Origin: Helicobacteraceae bacterium
GTDB taxonomy: Bacteria; Campylobacterota; Campylobacteria; Campylobacterales; Sulfurimonadaceae
Direction: 5' to 3'
NCBI GenBank assembly: GCA_947498025.1
Contig: CANMJR010000015.1
Location: 1 to 58,279 of the forward strand
DNA: 58,279 nt
A program made the position numbers and the translations under genes. Positions 1-7,670 of this stretch are shown here, in pieces (within the stretch, counting starts at the first letter, position 1; every line of letters begins with the position of its first letter). Under the pieces are notes generated by a model. The model did no database searches, was not told the origin of the DNA, and saw only the letters and a list, made by a program, of their open reading frames with translations.

Positions 1-1
1 A

Positions 2-706
2 AATAAAGCGGCTGATGATTCGGCAGGTTTGGCAATTGCGAATAAACTCTCCTCTCAGTCACAAGGTTTAGGTCAGGCTATTAAAAATGCAAATGATAGT
101 ATTGGTATGGTTCAAACAGTTGATGGAGCATTGGCAGAATATAGCAATATCTTACAAAGAGTTCGTACTCTTGCCGTTCAAGGTGCCAATGATACGCAAG
201 ATACTGATTCTCGTGCTTTTATCGGTAAAGAGATGGTAAGACTTCAAAGTGAGCTTAATCATATCGCTTCTGAGACTAAATTCAACGGTAAACAACTTTT
301 AAGTACTACGACAACTTACACTTTCCAAGTCGGTGCTTATAAAGGGGATACAACTACGGTTGCGATTAGCGGTATGAAAACAGCTTCATTGTTAGCAAAC
401 CAAATTACAACTCTTTCTTCACAGGCAAGTGCTGCAACTATCATATCTATGATGGATAGTGCTATTAAAACAACGGATACACTTAGAGCAACTCTAGGTG
501 CGGCTCAAAATCAACTTGAATCAACGGTTAGAAATATTTCTGTAACGCAAGTGAATGTGGCAGCTGCCGAATCAAATATCAGAGATATTGACTTCGCAGC
601 CGAATCAGCAAACTTTGCAAAACATAATATTCTTGCACAATCGGGCTCTTATGCCATGAGCCAAGCAAATGCTGTTCAGCAGAATGTGTTAAGATTGCTT
701 CAATAG
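2..706 (+). CDS. Flagellin 1 (5'-truncated by window edge)
   Basis: This is the C-terminal 234 codons of a flagellin, the polymer subunit of the flagellar filament. The reading frame is open from base 2 and matches residues 39-272 of the complete copy that follows, so the start lies outside the window. It has the conserved D1 motif [11 protein letters not shown] and the D0 C-terminal helix ending in NVLRLLQ. It is almost identical to flagellin 2; the clearest differences are a Val/Ile exchange and the segment TTLSSQ versus AGLSAQ. Near identity of tandem copies suggests recent duplication or gene conversion. A strong hairpin terminator follows. Confidence 0.95.
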   Translation, partial: NKAADDSAGLAIANKLSSQSQGLGQAIKNANDSIGMVQTVDGALAEYSNILQRVRTLAVQGANDTQDTDSRAFIGKEMVRLQSELNHIASETKFNGKQLLSTTTTYTFQVGAYKGDTTTVAISGMKTASLLANQITTLSSQASAATIISMMDSAIKTTDTLRATLGAAQNQLESTVRNISVTQVNVAAAESNIRDIDFAAESANFAKHNILAQSGSYAMSQANAVQQNVLRLLQ

Positions 707-733
707 AGTAGTGTAAAAGATTTTTAATTTTCA

Positions 734-766
734 AAAGCCAAAGAGATTTTCTCTTTGGCTTTTTTT
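734..766 (+). terminator. Intrinsic terminator after flagellin 1
   Basis: A 13-bp perfect stem (734-746 with 750-762, arms reading AAAGCCAAAGAGA and its complement) with a 3-nt loop runs into a T-tract. It separates flagellin 1 from the promoter of flagellin 2, so each flagellin is probably its own transcript. Confidence 0.85.
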
Positions 767-778
767 CGTTACAATGGT

Positions 779-805
779 TAAAGTTATTTTTTTAGCTGAC
801 GATAT
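779..805 (+). promoter_or_regulatory. Sigma-28 (FliA) promoter of flagellin 2
   Basis: TAAAGTTA at 779-786, an 11-nt spacer, then GACGATAT at 798-805. This fits the FliA consensus TAAAGTTT-N11-GCCGATAA closely in sequence and exactly in spacing. Start codon is about 70 nt downstream, leaving a leader with a small hairpin (AAGAG/CTCTT near 840-862) and an AAGGAT ribosome site. Confidence 0.85.
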
Positions 806-877
806 AATTGATGTATCAGCAAGGAAGCTGAGCAAAATTAAAGAGGGCGCAAGGCTCTTACCCGAAAAGGATTTAAA

Positions 878-1696
878 ATGGGATTTAGAATAAATACAAA
901 TGTGGGTGCGATGAATGCACACATGCAAGCTACAATGAATAATGTTGGACTTGATAAAAGTCTTAATGCATTGAGCTCAGGTCTAAGAATAAATAAAGCG
1001 GCTGATGATTCGGCAGGTTTGGCAATTGCGGATAAACTCTCCTCTCAATCACAAGGTTTGGGTCAGGCTATTAAAAATGCAAATGATAGTATTGGTATGG
1101 TTCAAACAGTTGATGGAGCATTGGCAGAATATAGCAATATCTTACAAAGAATTCGTACTCTTGCCGTTCAAGGTGCCAATGATACGCAAGATACTGATTC
1201 TCGTGCTTTTATCGGTAAAGAGATGGTAAGACTTCAAAGTGAACTTAACCACATTGCTTCTGAGACTAAATTCAACGGTAAACAACTTTTAAGTACTACG
1301 ACAACTTACACTTTCCAAGTCGGTGCTTATAAAGGGGATACAACTACGGTTGCGATTAGCGGTATGAAAACAGCTTCATTGTTAGCAAATCAAATTGCCG
1401 GATTAAGCGCTCAGGCGAGTGCTGCGACTATTATATCTATGATGGACAGTGCTATTAAAACAACGGATACACTTAGAGCAACTCTAGGGGCGGCTCAAAA
1501 TCAACTTGAATCAACAGTCAGAAATATTTCTGTAACGCAAGTGAATGTGGCAGCTGCCGAATCAAATATCAGAGATATTGACTTCGCAGCCGAATCAGCA
1601 AACTTTGCAAAACATAATATTCTTGCACAATCGGGTTCTTATGCCATGAGCCAAGCAAATGCTGTTCAGCAGAATGTATTGAGATTGCTACAGTAA
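878..1696 (+). CDS. Flagellin 2
   Basis: A complete 272-residue flagellin. It begins MGFRINTNVGAMNAH, the usual D0 N-terminus, and ends NVLRLLQ. At 272 residues it consists of little more than the D0/D1 helices and lacks the D2/D3 outer domains of the ~570-residue Campylobacter FlaA. The central Ser/Thr-rich stretch (about residues 135-175) is the likely exposed and O-glycosylated part, which fits the adjacent Maf and legionaminic-acid genes. An AAGGAT ribosome site precedes the ATG. Its sigma-28 promoter makes it the FlaA-type, late-class copy. Confidence 0.96.
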   Translation: MGFRINTNVGAMNAHMQATMNNVGLDKSLNALSSGLRINKAADDSAGLAIADKLSSQSQGLGQAIKNANDSIGMVQTVDGALAEYSNILQRIRTLAVQGANDTQDTDSRAFIGKEMVRLQSELNHIASETKFNGKQLLSTTTTYTFQVGAYKGDTTTVAISGMKTASLLANQIAGLSAQASAATIISMMDSAIKTTDTLRATLGAAQNQLESTVRNISVTQVNVAAAESNIRDIDFAAESANFAKHNILAQSGSYAMSQANAVQQNVLRLLQ

Positions 1697-1718
1697 TAAC
1701 AATCGTTAGAGCTTCGTA

Positions 1719-1779
1719 ATTCTGAATTTAACTCAGAATCTATTTAATAGATGTCAAAAAGTTTATTCTTTGGCATCTA
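1719..1779 (+). terminator. Hairpins after flagellin 2
   Basis: Two inverted repeats follow the stop codon: a 7-bp AT-rich stem (1719-1725 with 1733-1739) and an 11-bp stem with one G-T pair (1748-1758 with 1769-1779). Neither has a long T-tract, so termination is plausible but not certain. Confidence 0.45.
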
Positions 1780-1810
1780 CCTCCTTCAAATAACTTTCAT
1801 TCTTAATTTT

Positions 1811-1824
1811 GGAACACTATTTGC
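1811..1824 (+). promoter_or_regulatory. Sigma-54 (RpoN) promoter of flagellin 3
   Basis: TTGGAACACTATTTGCT carries GG at 1811-1812 and GC at 1823-1824 with exactly 10 nt between them, the diagnostic -24/-12 spacing of RpoN promoters. It lies about 37 nt upstream of the start codon. No good sigma-28 match is seen here, so flagellin 3 is probably in the RpoN/FlgR class. Confidence 0.75.
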
Positions 1825-1861
1825 TTTAGTTTGACAAATAGTCAATCGTAAGGAATCTGTT

Positions 1862-2680
1862 ATGGGATTTAGAATAAATACAAATGTGGGTGCAATGAAT
1901 GCACACATGCAAGCTACGATGAATAATGTTGGACTTGATAAAAGTCTTAATGCATTGAGCTCAGGTCTAAGAATAAATAAGGCGGCTGATGATTCGGCAG
2001 GTTTGGCAATCGCAAATAAACTTTCAGCACAGGCGAATGGCTTAGGGCAAGCCATAAAAAATGCAAATGATGGTATTGGTATGATTCAAACGACGGATGG
2101 AGCGTTGCAAGAGTATGGAAATATCTTGCAAAGAATTCGTACTCTTGCAATTCAAGGTGCCAATGATACTCAAGATAGTGGTTCTCGAAGCTATATTTCT
2201 AAAGAGATGATAAGACTTCAAAGTGAACTGAACCATATCGCTTCTGAGACTAAATTCAACGGTAAACAACTTTTAAGTACTACCGGAACATATACATTTC
2301 AAGTTGGCGCATTTAGAGGCGATACTACAATTACAACAGTAAGTAGTATGAAAACTACAGCTTTACTTGCAAATCAACTAGCTACTTTCTCAACTCAGGC
2401 TAGTTCTGCAACCATTATATCTATGATGGATAGTTCACTTAAATTAGTTGATGGATTAAGAGCAACATTGGGTGCTGCACAAAACCAACTAGAGTCAACC
2501 ATAAGAAATATATCAATCACTCAAGTGAATGTTTCAGCCGCAGAATCAAATATCAGGGATGTTGACTTTGCAGCGGAGAGTGCAAGTTTTGCAAAACATA
2601 ATATTCTGGCACAATCAGGCTCTTATGCTATGAGCCAAGCAAATGCTGTTCAGCAGAATGTTCTCAAGCTGCTCCAATAA
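1862..2680 (+). CDS. Flagellin 3
   Basis: A third 272-residue flagellin with the same D0/D1 ends as flagellin 2 (identical for about the first 50 residues). It differs through the middle, for example QTTDGALQEYGN and SGSRSYISKEM in place of [12 protein letters not shown] and [11 protein letters not shown]. An AAGGA ribosome site lies 8 nt before the ATG. The sigma-54 promoter and greater divergence suggest a FlaB-type subunit, perhaps forming the hook-proximal part of the filament; that role is inference from Campylobacter FlaA/FlaB. Confidence 0.96.
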   Translation: MGFRINTNVGAMNAHMQATMNNVGLDKSLNALSSGLRINKAADDSAGLAIANKLSAQANGLGQAIKNANDGIGMIQTTDGALQEYGNILQRIRTLAIQGANDTQDSGSRSYISKEMIRLQSELNHIASETKFNGKQLLSTTGTYTFQVGAFRGDTTITTVSSMKTTALLANQLATFSTQASSATIISMMDSSLKLVDGLRATLGAAQNQLESTIRNISITQVNVSAAESNIRDVDFAAESASFAKHNILAQSGSYAMSQANAVQQNVLKLLQ

Positions 2681-2701
2681 TATAAACTTCTTACATAACT
2701 A

Positions 2702-2803
2702 AGATTGCCCCCATCGGTTCTTTGCCATAAGAACCGTAACCAAACATCTTGCAATGGTGTTTGGAGGTGATGGCTGCCTTCTCCTCTGAGGTCAAAGCAA
2801 TCT
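2702..2803. ncRNA. Branched structured element between convergent genes
   Basis: This 102-nt segment lies between flagellin 3 and the convergent maf gene. An outer 7-bp stem (AGATTGC 2702-2708 with GCAATCT 2797-2803) encloses a CCATC/GATGG stem (2711-2715 with 2769-2773), which encloses two hairpins: GGTTCTT/AAGAACC (2716-2722, 2729-2735) and CCAAACA/TGTTTGG (2740-2746, 2758-2764). A short CCT/AGG hairpin (2777-2791) follows. A T-tract follows on the plus strand. It could be an independent small RNA, a structured flagellin 3'UTR or an elaborate terminator; I do not recognise the family. The strand is not settled. Confidence 0.45.
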
Positions 2804-4829
2804 ATTTTTCTGCTACAAAACTTAAATAATCTTTCAAATTAACTTTAAAATAGACTATAACTCTTATAATTTGAGGAATAATAACTTTATCTAAATGCTT
2901 AATAAGTCTCTCTTCATCTTCTATCTCTTTTGTATTTATAAGGTCAAATATAAATCCTGAAACAAATTGCAGATAGAGGGTAATCGCACGGTTTATGTCA
3001 GAGCTCTCAATTTGCCCCTCATCTGTTAAGATATTATAAAATACCCCCAGCAGATTGTAATGGTATTGGTTGATATTTTGATGATTGCTGTTTGCATGTC
3101 TGTTGAGAATATTTATTATATTGTCACAATACTCGACTCTCAATCTTATATTATGCAGCTCCTCAGCGTTTAAGAAGTTTTCGGCTTTGGAGTTCAGAGT
3201 GGAGAGAAATTTACTGTTTGCACTCTTTTTATCTAAAGCATCTAAAGATGAGATTTGGTCGTCATCAGCCTTAAGTGCGATGGTCTCATCTATATAGGCA
3301 CCGTCACTGAGGTTATACACATGTTCATTCTCCTCACTCCTGTAACTTCTCGCTACAGCGTTGCACTCCTCCTTCCAGTCGTTAAACATAAGCGTAGTAA
3401 AAACTTCATCTCTAAAATTGCCCTTTGTTTTAATGATAGCACTATTAAAAACAAGTCCGCCGCCTATTGTTTCATCCTCTTGAAGCTCTACATTTCTAAC
3501 ATAATTATGTGTTAATGAGTGTGTACTGCCACTCTCTTGGTCGGGAGCAAAATCAAGACCTAGCAGATAAATTTCTTTTGTCTGCAGCATAAGCAACAAT
3601 CCATAAGAGATAGAACCGATATTTGAAGATGTTAAACCTGTGTTCCATCGTTTGTATCTTGAGCTTCCCTCAAAAAAGAAAACATTTTCTTGTCTAAAAT
3701 ATTTTGCAAACTCAGAAGATGTAAAGCCACCAAATATGCAGACGGTTTTATCAAAAAATGAGATATCTTTCACTTTCTGCACATGGGGCATGGCATCGGC
3801 AAAGCCGTGAACATGCGTGATGATGTCGGGTTGGATGTTCAACTCCTCTAACTTTGCAAGAAGAGGAGTAACTGCGACAATTATAAACTTATGGTGATTT
3901 TCACACAGCCACTCTATATTTTTTCCAAAAGATGGGCCGGCACCTAAAAGTAAGAATGGTTTGTCTGTGAAGATACTCTCTTTGTAGGATGCACTGATAT
4001 CCAAAAGTTTATAACCGTTTTTTAGATGTACAAGCGGTCTTAAGAGACTATTGCTCAGTGCTGAATAGTTGAAAGTAAGATAATTCTGCCCAACGATAAT
4101 GCTCTGAATAGTTCTTAACTTTTTTTCTTTGTGGCTGAGAAGATAGAAAAATTTAATGTAGTGATTGTAGATAAAATGCTCTTTCAAAAAGAGGTTGGTG
4201 GCGTTTCTAAAAGCGTCCTCCTCATCAAAAATGGAAAAAATAAGCATGGCACCGTTTTGAGTAAGTGCCTGATAATCCGTGACAAAAAGAGAGAGTCTAA
4301 AAAGCTCTAAATCATCCTCTACGATAAAATAGATATTTGAGTTCAGCTTTTCATGTATGGCAGTCAGATGCAGCCCAAGACCGACACCCATGAAGATAAA
4401 CTTATAAAGCTTTTTCATAGAAGTTTTTTCTTTATCTGCATACTTGTTTGAATAGTTTATAAGCCTTGCTGCACCTGAATAGCTATTCTGGGAAATATCC
4501 ATCTCCTCAAGCTCTTTGGCATAGACATCATCTATAGTGACATCCGCAAAGGTCTCATATACATTTTCTGTTTTTGAATAGTTTATACTTTCTGCTGCCA
4601 TTTCCGCATGCGTTTTACTGTTTGCACCATATAGCCAGTTTCCTGTTGCAGGTTCCAAAACATCAAAATACCCATCTTTGTACTCAAGTGAGTATTTTTC
4701 TTGATAATATTCTTGTTCTATGGCATAGGCTAATGCGTAAATTTTTTCACATAACCTTGGGTCAATATCTTCTAAAAATAGTAAATTTTTATTATAGGTT
4801 TCTATAGCTTTTAGCTCAATATTTTCCAC
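2802..4829 (-). CDS. Maf-type flagellin glycosyltransferase 1 (MptE-like, DUF115)
   Basis: Motility-associated factor of about 675 residues. Family members transfer nonulosonic acids (pseudaminic or legionaminic) to Ser/Thr of flagellin in the cytoplasm before export. The central MptE-like core has LLLGAGPSFGKNIEWL and PDIITHVHG, shared with the paralogue at 12434-14476. The open frame extends 14 codons further, to 4871, but I start at the GTG at 4829. GAGGG sits 6 nt before it, and its first residues (xENIELKAIETYN) align with the start of the paralogue (MQEIEEKALQTYN). It converges on flagellin 3 and is divergent from ptmE. Confidence 0.9.
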   Translation of the reverse strand: MENIELKAIETYNKNLLFLEDIDPRLCEKIYALAYAIEQEYYQEKYSLEYKDGYFDVLEPATGNWLYGANSKTHAEMAAESINYSKTENVYETFADVTIDDVYAKELEEMDISQNSYSGAARLINYSNKYADKEKTSMKKLYKFIFMGVGLGLHLTAIHEKLNSNIYFIVEDDLELFRLSLFVTDYQALTQNGAMLIFSIFDEEDAFRNATNLFLKEHFIYNHYIKFFYLLSHKEKKLRTIQSIIVGQNYLTFNYSALSNSLLRPLVHLKNGYKLLDISASYKESIFTDKPFLLLGAGPSFGKNIEWLCENHHKFIIVAVTPLLAKLEELNIQPDIITHVHGFADAMPHVQKVKDISFFDKTVCIFGGFTSSEFAKYFRQENVFFFEGSSRYKRWNTGLTSSNIGSISYGLLLMLQTKEIYLLGLDFAPDQESGSTHSLTHNYVRNVELQEDETIGGGLVFNSAIIKTKGNFRDEVFTTLMFNDWKEECNAVARSYRSEENEHVYNLSDGAYIDETIALKADDDQISSLDALDKKSANSKFLSTLNSKAENFLNAEELHNIRLRVEYCDNIINILNRHANSNHQNINQYHYNLLGVFYNILTDEGQIESSDINRAITLYLQFVSGFIFDLINTKEIEDEERLIKHLDKVIIPQIIRVIVYFKVNLKDYLSFVAEK

Positions 4830-4938
4830 GTAATACCCTCTATCTAGTTGTTTAGTTGAAGCAAAAATCATACCTAAAATAATTACAAAATATCACTCTT
4901 TAACCGATTTAGATACAATAAATGAAAAAGAAGTTTTA

Positions 4939-5997
4939 ATGAAAAGCATAGATAAAATCAGACTGAAATCCGGTTCAACAGTGCGGGAGGCGATGATAGC
5001 CATTGATGACGGCGCCATGAAAATAGCGGTAGTCGTGGATGAAGAGGGAAAGCTTGTCGGAATATTGACCGATGGAGATATTAGAAGAGGTCTGATTGAC
5101 GGCATGACGCTCAGCAGCTCCATAGAAAGAATCATACAGATTAATCCTATCGTCTGCTTCGTGAATGATTCTAAAGAGGATATTCTGGCAAAATCTTTAG
5201 GCAAAAAAATCTACCATGTGCCGGTTTTAGATGCTAACAACAGAGTTATCGGGATAGAAGATATAGACAGCCTTTTAGCATCGCAGACCAAAATCAACAA
5301 GGTGGTTCTCATGGTGGGCGGTCTTGGCTCGCGTCTGAGACCACTGACGGAAGAGACTCCAAAACCGATGCTTAAAGTCGGGAATAAGCCGATATTAGAG
5401 ACTATTATAAATAATTTTAAGCAGTATGGATTCAAAGATATTATTCTGAGTGTGAACTACAAGGCAGATATTGTAAAAGAGTATTTTGGCGACGGCAAAA
5501 AGTTTGGCGTAAATATAGAGTATATTCATGAAGCCAAACGCATGGGAACAGCAGGAGCTTTGAGCCTCATGCGAGGCAAGTTTGATGAACCGTTTTTTGT
5601 CATGAACGGCGATTTGCTCACCAATGTTAATTTTGAACATTTCTTGAATTTTCATAAAGAGAACGGTTCACATGCTACTATGGCGGTGCGGGAGTATGAG
5701 TATCAAGTTCCTTTTGGTGTGATAAATCAGGAAGAGGGAAGGATTACCTCAATTATTGAAAAACCGATGCAGAGATTTTATGTCAATGCCGGCATCTATA
5801 TTTTAAATCCGGAGGTTATAGAGATGATAGAAGATAATACTTTTTATGACATGCCGACACTTTTTGATGATTTAATCAAAAGCGACAAAGCACCAATCTC
5901 TTTTCCTGTACATGAGTATTGGTTGGATATCGGTCAGATGAATGAGCTAAAACAGGCAAGAGACGAGTATGCGAGCGTGTTTGAGGAATCCCTGTGA
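4939..5997 (+). CDS. ptmE: CBS-domain sugar-1-phosphate nucleotidyltransferase (PtmE-like)
   Basis: A 352-residue protein with a CBS pair at about residues 1-115 and an NTP-transferase domain from residue 121. The signature GGLGSRLRP (127-135) is followed by PKPML and by the metal-site Asp in FFVMNGDLL. This order is that of Campylobacter jejuni PtmE, a glucosamine-1-phosphate guanylyltransferase that supplies GDP-sugar for legionaminic-acid synthesis. The CBS pair may sense nucleotide, as inference. It is first in a plus-strand operon; the next gene overlaps its stop by 4 bp. Confidence 0.82.
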   Translation: MKSIDKIRLKSGSTVREAMIAIDDGAMKIAVVVDEEGKLVGILTDGDIRRGLIDGMTLSSSIERIIQINPIVCFVNDSKEDILAKSLGKKIYHVPVLDANNRVIGIEDIDSLLASQTKINKVVLMVGGLGSRLRPLTEETPKPMLKVGNKPILETIINNFKQYGFKDIILSVNYKADIVKEYFGDGKKFGVNIEYIHEAKRMGTAGALSLMRGKFDEPFFVMNGDLLTNVNFEHFLNFHKENGSHATMAVREYEYQVPFGVINQEEGRITSIIEKPMQRFYVNAGIYILNPEVIEMIEDNTFYDMPTLFDDLIKSDKAPISFPVHEYWLDIGQMNELKQARDEYASVFEESL

Positions 5998-6830
5998 AAA
6001 AAAAAGTAAATTTTGATATCTGTACATTTTGTAATCATAAGTGTACATTCTGCTCAAACTCAGACCCAAGAACCATAAAAGAGCAGACGACTTTGGAAGA
6101 TTTCAAAAAAGTGATGGCGAATGTTGCCCGCCATATGGAAATTACAGAGTTAGGACTCTCGGCGAAGGGCGAAGTGCTTGTAAACAGAGAGTTTGCAAAG
6201 ATTGTGGAGTCCTCCAAAAAAGAGTTCAACATTCCCTATGTCTATTTTAGTACAAACGGGGCATTGCTTACTCAAAAGAAGGCTGCAGAACTTTTAGAAG
6301 CCGGCATTAACAGTATCAAATTCTCTATCAATGCACTTGATGCGTCAACTTATAAAAGCGTTCATTTAGTAGATGATTTTGAGTGTGTCATACAAAATTT
6401 CAGAGATTTATTGCAGCTTAAATCTGAGAAATATCCAAACCTGAGAATTTTTATTTCTTCTGTGATTGACATCGATAAAGAGAGTCTGACAAAAAAGTTT
6501 GAAGCAATTTTCGGTGCAGATTTTGCACTTGTTAACGGCGTATCTGTTTACGCTTTGGGATATACGCCGAAGTTTGAAGTTACATCCCAAAAAACGGTAA
6601 CCAAAAAATGTAAAATTCCTTTTGATGAACTTTACATTAACTCGGACGGAACGCTCGGGCTTTGCTGCAAAGACTACTTTGATTCAATCAATTTCGGCTC
6701 TTTGATAGCGCATGATTTTTTAGATATTTATAATTCCAAAGAGTTTGCAGCGGTTAGAGAGATGCATGAAAAAAGTGAATTTCCAGAGAACCATTTGTGT
6801 AAAAACTGCCTTTTATATGGAGAAGCGTAA
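5994..6830 (+). CDS. Radical SAM/SPASM protein 1
   Basis: A 278-residue radical SAM enzyme. The cluster-binding CX3CX2C is at C13, C17 and C20, unusually close to the N-terminus. A C-terminal SPASM-like region has paired cysteines in LGLCCKDY and HLCKNC for further Fe-S cluster(s). The start is a GTG overlapping the ptmE stop, with GAGG 8 nt upstream. The stop overlaps the next ATG (TAATG). Translational coupling to ptmE and the CMP-sugar synthetase points to a role in nonulosonate or flagellin modification, but the substrate cannot be read from sequence. Confidence 0.85.
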   Translation: MKKKVNFDICTFCNHKCTFCSNSDPRTIKEQTTLEDFKKVMANVARHMEITELGLSAKGEVLVNREFAKIVESSKKEFNIPYVYFSTNGALLTQKKAAELLEAGINSIKFSINALDASTYKSVHLVDDFECVIQNFRDLLQLKSEKYPNLRIFISSVIDIDKESLTKKFEAIFGADFALVNGVSVYALGYTPKFEVTSQKTVTKKCKIPFDELYINSDGTLGLCCKDYFDSINFGSLIAHDFLDIYNSKEFAAVREMHEKSEFPENHLCKNCLLYGEA

Positions 6831-7528
6831 TGTTTAACGGTAAAAAGATTTTAGCAATTATTTTGGCTCGCGGCGGAAGCAAAAGATTGCCGAATAAAAA
6901 TATACTTCCTCTCGGCGGAAAGCCTCTGATAGCATGGAGCATCGATGAGGCAAAGAAGTCCAAATACATAGACACCGTAATGGTTACGACCGACTCTTTG
7001 GAGATTTACGATGTGGCTTTAAAACATGGCGCAGAGTTGCCGTTTTTGCGACCTGCGGAACTGGCTCAAGATGAGACAAAATCCATAGATGTAATCCTTC
7101 ATGCACTCGATTTTTATAAAGATGAGAAGTTTGATGATGTGATTATATTTCAGCCCACTTCACCGTTGCGGGATGTGGATGACATTGACGGGGCTATTGA
7201 GTTCTTTTACGCCAAAAATGCGACATCGGTCGTAGGAGTTTGCGAGGTAGAACACTCGCCATTGTGGAGCAATACTCTGGATGAGAATTTTAGCATGGAG
7301 AACTTTTTGGATGATAAATACAACAATTTCCGCTCTCAGGATTTGCCGGTTTACTACAGAATAAACGGTGCTTTTTACATGTCAAAGATAGACTCTGTCA
7401 TAGAGAAGAAGAGTTTTTTCATAAAGCAGAATATTTACGCGTATGTTATGAGCCAAGAGCATTCTGCCGATATAGATACAAAGTTAGATTTTATAATAGC
7501 TGAAGCACTACTAAATGCTACACACTAA
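6830..7528 (+). CDS. legF: CMP-nonulosonate cytidylyltransferase (LegF/NeuA-like)
   Basis: A 232-residue acylneuraminate cytidylyltransferase. It activates the nonulosonic acid with CTP to a CMP-sugar, the donor for Maf transferases. The nucleotide-binding ILARGGSKRLPNKN is at residues 10-23, followed by PLGGKPLIAW and FQPTSPLR. LegF is preferred over PseF because legB, legC, legH, legI and legG are all nearby and no pseudaminic-acid pathway gene is seen. The start overlaps the previous stop. Confidence 0.82.
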   Translation: MFNGKKILAIILARGGSKRLPNKNILPLGGKPLIAWSIDEAKKSKYIDTVMVTTDSLEIYDVALKHGAELPFLRPAELAQDETKSIDVILHALDFYKDEKFDDVIIFQPTSPLRDVDDIDGAIEFFYAKNATSVVGVCEVEHSPLWSNTLDENFSMENFLDDKYNNFRSQDLPVYYRINGAFYMSKIDSVIEKKSFFIKQNIYAYVMSQEHSADIDTKLDFIIAEALLNATH

Positions 7529-7651
7529 AACGAACAAGTCCGTTTTAGTGGCAGGGACAAATTGTCCCTACAACCCCCTAAAGCTACGAAAAACTTTGTT
7601 TTTCGAGAATTTCAAGGTAGCTTACAAACTTTTTTAAAAAGTGTGTAAGCT
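7524..7651. repeat. Cluster of four adjacent inverted repeats
   Basis: Starting at the legF stop codon: ACTAAAACG/CGTTTTAGT (7524-7532, 7541-7549); AGGGACAA/TTGTCCCT (7553-7560, 7562-7569); a nested pair AAGCTAC/GTAGCTT (7581-7587, 7617-7623) around CGAAAAAC/GTTTTTCG (7587-7594, 7598-7605); and a long hairpin 7619-7651 with arms AGCTTACA/TGTAAGCT around ACTTTTTTAAAAAGT. It looks like a REP/MITE-type palindromic cluster that may also stop or stabilise the legF transcript. Confidence 0.65.
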
Positions 7652-7670
7652 CAAATAAAAGGATTTATAG

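Noticed and set aside
731-928. Minus-strand open frame of 65 codons
   Set aside because: It covers the flagellin terminator, promoter and leader; no ribosome site or family.
2702-2803. Moco, GEMM or SRP-type known riboswitch/RNA family
   Set aside because: I compared the visible conserved bases from memory and found no convincing match, and the element is downstream of both genes rather than in a leader.
4830-4871. ATG at 4871 as start of Maf 1
   Set aside because: Poor ribosome-site spacing. The GTG at 4829 has GAGGG at good spacing and aligns with the start of the Maf paralogue.
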